From NCBI GenBank assembly GCA_022496805.1, contig CM040088.1, positions 28,836,452 to 28,900,451 on the forward strand: 64,000 nt of DNA, written 5' to 3'. The position numbers and the translations under genes were made by a program. Below, in pieces: positions 58,125 through 64,000 of this stretch. Position 1 is the first letter of the stretch, and the number at the start of each line of letters is the position of its first letter. The notes under the pieces are model-generated. The model searched no databases, was not told where the DNA came from, and was given only the letters and a program-made list of their open reading frames with translations. Source of the DNA: Pohlia nutans. Its lineage: Eukaryota; Streptophyta; Bryopsida; Bryales; Mniaceae.

Positions 58125-58923
58125 CCCTTCAACACTTTGGGTACTGTAGTTGGGTTCACTGGATTTTACTGGGTTTTTGCATTATGATTGATACTACCAT
58201 AAATAGAATGGATTAATTTAGAAGGTAACCGTACAATTTTATTCTCAACCGAAGTGGAGACATTTTGCCAAAATTAGAGAAACATCCTATGGTGGGATCG
58301 GAAGATCATAGTATGTCTTTGAACATTATAATACACACTCAAAAATGAGTTTTTGGAGGGTGTCTGACTTCAAAGTTAAATAGGATTTGGGTTAAATTTT
58401 CTAAAATGAAATTAAAGCAATGACCTATGTCAACACCTCTCCGTTGCAATCTTTCATGTTAAGAACGGACTCACATATAATTATTGTGAATTTTACAAGT
58501 GAGAGTGACTTATCCTTGTACGGTTTAGGACAAAAATTATACGTCAAAATATGAAAAGACTTGGTGCATGGATCAAGATCGGAATACATACACTAATGGA
58601 ACATGAACAAGAGAACCGAAAATTCAAAAAAATAAAACAAGATAGCAAACTTCCAAACACAAGAAATACCGCATAGTATATGTGCTGTATTTGTAAGTAT
58701 TTGTTGTATTTTCAAATATTTGCAGTATTTTTGCATTTTGTTTATAGGTATTTTGATAGTTGCACAACTCCAAATTGAAATTCCCTTTTTTTGAAAGATG
58801 TATATTATAAGTCTCAAAATTTGAACTACACAATTCAAAAGCCAATTATTCATGGATTTTCCGTTATTTGAATTTTGACACATTAGAGACCACAAAATGG
58901 TCACTTGAGCTCTAAAGGGTTAA
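58121..58923. mobile_element. piggyBac-type MITE, family alpha, copy D
   Basis: Left TTTA 58121-58124 with CCCTTCAACACTTTGGG; right AGCTCTAAAGGG with TTAA 58920-58923; 803 bp. Inverted relative to copy A. The 17-nt motif (GACCA, 5 nt, TGGTC core) is at 58887-58903, 16 bp from the right end. Confidence 0.78.
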
Positions 58924-61900
58924 TAAGGGTTAATAGTTAAGTATATAACAAAACTCAAATCACGGGGAGGTTACATACTACATACTTTTGTAAACCACGT
59001 GCGGTCGGGGGTTAATTATAGGTGGGCTATTTATCTAAATTTCTTAAATAATTTGCACCCTATTAGTAGATAAAATGGTACTTTGAGGTATTTTTCAAGA
59101 CCCTATAGGTAAATATAATTTCCACCATTAAGTTATTTTATAGACCCTATTTTATTTATAAACTGGACCATTTATCAAAATCCTGGAATTTCAGCATAAA
59201 TTGAACTTAATCGGACATAACAAAACGACAACGATACATGAATGTAAGTTTCAAAGAATAAAGACTGTGCTTAGTGCCTAAAATGTTCGATGGTAGGTTT
59301 AAGTGAGAAATGCATGTTGTGAGAGGAAGCATGCGGCACTACCACCCCACCCTAGCCTTGTGAATCTCATTGGTCACCTAATGCTCAAATTCATCATGAG
59401 GAGACTTTCCCATGAAGCCAAATAATTCAACCTTCATTTGTGGTTCATTCCTAGCCATTGGCTAACTTTGACGATTTTTAGTCAATTGAAGCGATTCTCA
59501 TTCAATCTAAGGATTTTCATTAGAACTCACATAAATTCTTCGTTCCTCTAAATATTTGAGACCCTAATTTATTAATAAAAATAGAATACTACCTATACTT
59601 TTCACCTACCCTACTTTAAATATAATACCATATAGGCCATTTCATTCAGGCTATGGTATTTCTAAAATTTGTATAAATTTTTGCTCCAATGAATTAAATG
59701 TACCCTATATTTTTTCTCACGTGGTTTAATAAAATTTTGACAGTGACCTCCCCGGGACTCAAATCCAATTGAATTGTATATAGGTCTCATGCCTTAAATT
59801 TTAGCCCTACCACAAATTCATCTTGAATGTCGCTTGTGAGACTCCATACAATAAATCAAGGTCAATCATATTTATTATCTTATTTGTTGAATTTAGAATG
59901 ATTTGTAGAATATCTCGTGGAATATGCAACTGAAATATGCGTGTATACATAATTACTCCCTTTGTTCTAAAATGAAAAGCACCTTTGAAGCAATGTTCTC
60001 ACCAACTTTTCATTTCGGAACATGTTGAGTTTACAATTTGAGCAGGATTTTTCAACTCAATTGTTTGTGCAAGGAAGGTCATGTTTGAGTTGGTATAAAC
60101 CATACTATCAACTTTAATTTTTCTTGTAATCATGCATTACTTATTTAACGCATACCCCTCAAAAAAATAGGCTTGTAGTGTCTAAGAACCATGCCTGGAT
60201 TGATGTGTTATCTATACTAAATTTTCCATGCTTTAGTAATTTGCATTTATGTAGACTTTGATGTAGGGTTCTAGAAAAAATAACTTTTCATCATGGATGG
60301 CCTTGCAAAGACTATAGTTTTTTTATTCTAATGATACGTAGATTTTTTTAAGGGTGGTTTGTGCTAGAGGCAAAGGGTCATGGCTATAAAGTCTAAAGTC
60401 AAATTTTCCAAACTCATCAATGCACCTATTATTGACATATAAAGATACTTTTGAACCATCATTCCTTATAATAGGAATTGAAATCATTTCCATACTTTAG
60501 CCCCATTGATTGCAATTTGGTTTTATGACAAATCCACGAGACAATTTTAGTGATCTTGGCAACTGCTACTTTGAAAATTCATAGCAATTATATGGATTAT
60601 CTAAAAACTTTTATTTATTATCATATTTTAAAATCATCATTTTCAATTCTTCATACTACTTTTGAAGAAATACCTCCAAAAATGTTTCGTTTCTTAATTG
60701 TACAATCTGAGGGAGTGATTTTTTTTAGGCTTTTAAAAGCCAATAAGCACCAAAAATAATTTGTGCTTAAGGAAAAGTTTGAACAAAAATGGATGAAAAT
60801 GGCAGATTGTTCCAATTTTTTAAAATGAATCGGATGAAATCGCCAATTTTAATGATAGTCATCCAAATATGTGGATGAAAAGTCATTTCTATCCAAAATA
60901 TAGATGAATGAGAAATTATTTGGCTACACTATTTTATTTTATGTCGCCGCTTTAGAACTTCTCTAAAAACCAAAAACAAATCCCTGATCAGAGGTGTCTC
61001 TACTTTAATCGGGTACTTTGTATTGTGAATGTGAATTTGAAAAAACCCGGGTAGTTCATTACAAGTAGTACAACTAATTATGATATTTAATTTATCTAAA
61101 TTGTTTGTCATAATTGCTTCCTATAGCCCTCCACCCTTTTTTTACTAAATAGTGCATTTAAAAGTCTAAAAAATTAGGTTGCTTACCCAAAAAAGTTACC
61201 TCATGAGTCACCACTTGTACACGTGGAGGCGCATAGGTCTCTATGAGTTTACTCTTGAGATTAGTATTTGCTAATTTTATTACTAAAAACTATTTACTGC
61301 AATAAATATTGATAAAAATTATTGCATCCTTGTATAGGGTGTTTTCAAGCTACAATGGACACTTTGGTCCTACATAAGAATGTGTAGTAGTCAATTCTAA
61401 TATGTATTAATAGTGTTTTGCACTGTACATCCAAAATTTGATCATATAGCATTTCTAGAATTGTGGAGTAAACTACAATATTCTCAAATCTAGTTTTCCA
61501 CACCAAAAAATTGTCATTTAAATACACCAAAAATAATAATTAAGAAACATTACTACATAGTTACTACACTATAACAATGTCAAATGTTACTACATGCGTG
61601 TAGTCACCCTACTGTGAAAATGTCATACAATAATAGGAAATATTTATATGGTGTAAAATATCAAAAAATTGGTGAGAGGCAACCTAAATGCAGTATTTGT
61701 GAATCATGGCCCTTTGTGACACTTATTCATTATTGTCATGTACAACTTGATGTGGACTTGTCCTTTATGGAGAATGGCATTGACCAAGGCCCTAGTATAA
61801 TGTAAAAGTGAAGGCCCGAGTTGCTCTTGACTAGTGAATGGACAAGGATTTGAGACAAGGATTCATGTGAATTATTTCCTTTTGCTTTCAATGTAGGTTG

Positions 61901-62498
61901 CCTGTTAGTTTGTTAGAACTTGCAATATTTGTTGTGGGAATACACTGTGAGATGTAATCATTACAGCTCGGGTTGCACATTTTTACTTAAATAATTATAC
62001 CAATGCAAAGTATCAAATCTAGTGTCGTCAACTAAGTATCAACATTGATATATTGGTATATTCGAACAAAACCAAGTTTGAGTCCGTATTATTTGCATTC
62101 AACACACTTATACCATAGGCATTAGTGAAATAATCAGAAAAGTGCAGATACAAAAGTAAAATTCAAACAAAATGCAATCACATTTTGGAAATATATCAAT
62201 GTCAAAACCAACCATCATTACAACCTAAAATTTAAAGTCATTTCAAAAAACTATAAATAAATAATTCCAATATTTTAAAAAGCCATAATATTGTATAACA
62301 TTCTTGAATTCTCTATACTAAGTCCCTTCTTTTTCAAGATGGAATTCTTTATGGCAAAAACAAACAAACAAACAAGAAAACTCTATTTTTTATTGTTTAA
62401 TATTTAAAAAGAATTAGTGTACGTTTGCACTTCTAAAGTGAGCATAGGAATTAGAATTTAGAACCTCTACTCTTAGAAAATGCAACCTTCATCAAGAA
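58924..62498. other. Spacer without recognised genes
   Basis: AT-rich. A Stowaway-like fold-back lies at about 59951-60031. About 60790-60910 is rich in GATGAAA/CATCC motifs. Short frames (for example 61584-61805) lack similarity. Confidence 0.4.
59951..60031. mobile_element. Very short Stowaway-like fold-back
   Basis: The left end TACTCCCTTTGTTCTAAAAT and the reverse complement of the right end, AAACTCAACATGTTCCGAAAT, are related, each followed by GAAAAG. The left end recalls Stowaway ends of other plants, and a single similar end occurs at about 40829-40852. Only about 80 bp, so possibly a remnant. Confidence 0.45.
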
Positions 62499-63079
62499 TT
62501 AACCTTTAAAAGATGAGGGTTTTCTTCATTTTTGAGCACCATTTTTACAACTTTCCTTTCATTCTTTTCAAAAATTTCTATTTTGTCCATTATGGTGTAC
62601 ACCAAAATGGAGAAAAATATGTAATTCATTACCTTAAATCATCAAAATAGCAATTCTTTTCATGGTTACAAAGTAGGTCATCAAAAGTGTTTTGGAGACT
62701 GTTTATTGGTTTTTCCTCAATTTGGATGACGGGATGAATTTTAAATGAGAAATTCAAAAGACAAGAACAAATAAATATTCATTTAACATAGATTGAAAAA
62801 AATAAATAACAAGATTGGACAAAACTTCATGGAATTATGCATGGTCAACGTTTAGTCCAAGCGTTTAGTTGACTTCATGATATACAAATTTCTTGATGTG
62901 TATATCTCATTGAATATTAACTTTTTAAGGAACAAAAAAAAATTATAATGGATGGGTTGGGAAATTTGGGAGGGGATGGTTATTTAATTCTTTTTGCTCA
63001 AAACATAATTTAGAGTTCAAAATACCATTTTTAGGATCCAAAAGCCCTCTCAAGGCCTCTCTAAACCTTCAAAGGTTAA
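62499..63079. mobile_element. TTAA-type element, copy N2
   Basis: TTAA 62499-62502 with CCTTTAAAAGATG, and CCTTCAAAGG with TTAA 63076-63079; 581 bp. Matches N1 (18513-19501) without its nested insertion. The termini begin CC, not CCC, so assignment to the piggyBac group is less secure. Confidence 0.62.
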
Positions 63080-63740
63080 ATGTCACCATCAAATCTTGTT
63101 TCATTGTGTTTCTTTATCTTTGCGGTGTACGCTGAACCTTTGAGACCCATAAGGTCCGAAAAGTGTCTGGAGTGTCGTAGTTGAAGAAGTCGGTTTTTGA
63201 TGAGTAACGTAACATTTACTGCTAGATGGCATCTATGGTGTGAAGTTTAGACGTATAGAATAAGCAACTTAGATATATTGCAAAAGATATCATTCGATCT
63301 GTTGTTAGATGATATATGTGGTGTGAAGTTCATACGTGGAGAGTAAGCAACTTAAATATATTGCAAAAGATATCATTTGATTCTGAGTAGCAATCCGCTT
63401 GTTATGGAAAAAAAAGTACACTTAAATATTGGTATGAATTGCATGTGTACGTTGTAAGATACGATGAAAGCGTATAAAAGATGGGAATGTTTGTCAACGA
63501 AATTGAACAAACTTCATGGAATTATGCAAGGTCAAAGTTTAGTTGACTTCAGGATATGAATATTTTTTTGATGTGCATATCTCACTTAATATTGACTATT
63601 TTAAGAAACAACAACTCCAATAGATGGGTTGAGAAATTTTGGAGGGAGATGGTTTTTTTTACTTTTTGCTTAAAACATCATTTTGAACGTCAAAGTTTCA
63701 TTTTTTGACCCAAACATCTCTCCCAAGGTTGCTCCTTCCT
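63080..63740. repeat. Tandem repeat units and a partial third N copy
   Basis: About 63080-63290 and 63291-63490 are units of the repeat at 19502-20165. About 63500-63740 again resembles the middle of N1/N2 (TTCATGGAATTATGCA and GATGGGTTG blocks). So element and tandem unit form one larger repeated block. Confidence 0.62.
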
Positions 63741-64000
63741 TTAAAAGTCAAGGTAGCTAGATTCATTCCCAATGGCTACACTTTTCAACTTCTTGATTCA
63801 AAGTTGAGAGAATACAATATTATCATTTCTTTAAAACAATGTTGGACTTAAAATCATGCATTTTCAAACACGAAATGTTGCTACTTGATCTTTCCAAAGA
63901 AACCATAGGTCACTAGTGTGTAAACAATACAAAATCCAAAAAAAGCTCTGGTCTACAATGGTACTATAGACAAAGCATATTCTATCTATAGTATAATTGT

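Overview
The window looks like nuclear DNA of a land plant, most likely a seedless plant (bryophyte, lycophyte or fern), though the sequence does not fix the species. The plant assignment rests on four things: a plant-type U2 snRNA gene, an arginine-rich tandem CCCH zinc-finger (RR-TZF) protein of the plant-specific class, two class I small heat-shock protein (sHSP) genes with heat-shock elements, and a plant-style reticulon C-terminus. The window is gene-poor and AT-rich. The genes are small GC-rich islands inside a sea of transposon remnants.

Layout. 0.1-2.1 kb: a long-inverted-repeat element carrying a TTAA-flanked insertion, running into a 5'-incomplete reticulon-like coding region (about 2.1-2.59 kb). 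3.57-3.76 kb: U2 snRNA with TATA box and a USE-like site. 4.3-5.4 kb: two TTAA-flanked MITEs. 5.9-13.4 kb: an inverted duplication of an intronless class I sHSP locus (6709-7227 plus strand, 12148-12678 minus strand). Between its arms lie a third, gene-less flank remnant, a tRNA-Ile-headed SINE-like cluster and a 276-bp TA-flanked MITE. 13.8-35.9 kb: no recognisable protein gene; TTAA elements, two fold-back structures, a CACTA MITE, minisatellites and AT-rich filler. 37.1-38.7 kb: a structurally complete Tc1-type transposon with an intact 340-aa DD34E transposase. 43.3-46.9 kb: the RR-TZF gene. 48.7-58.9 kb: dense, nested TTAA elements. 59-64 kb: more repeats and no gene.

The most striking feature is a set of more than twenty short non-coding elements. 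They begin TTAA-CCC and end GGG-TTAA, and by my coordinates cover about a fifth of the window. They have the termini and TTAA target-site duplication of the piggyBac superfamily. Two kinds of internal evidence support TTAA-specific insertion: a filled/empty site pair (671-1493 against 10506-10509), and two nested insertions into the same TTAA inside another family's terminal repeat (52667-53242 and 50534-51358). Many carry, at one end only and exactly 16 bp inside the element, a 17-nt dyad (6-bp arms, 5-nt loop) whose sequence changes between families while the symmetry is largely kept.

The genes do not form a pathway. The two sHSP genes are probably co-regulated by heat-shock factors. Their coding regions are nearly identical although their flanks have diverged, which suggests gene conversion. 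The U2, RR-TZF and reticulon genes are independent. All comparisons were made by eye, so identities are approximate and family assignments rest on motif recognition, not database searches.
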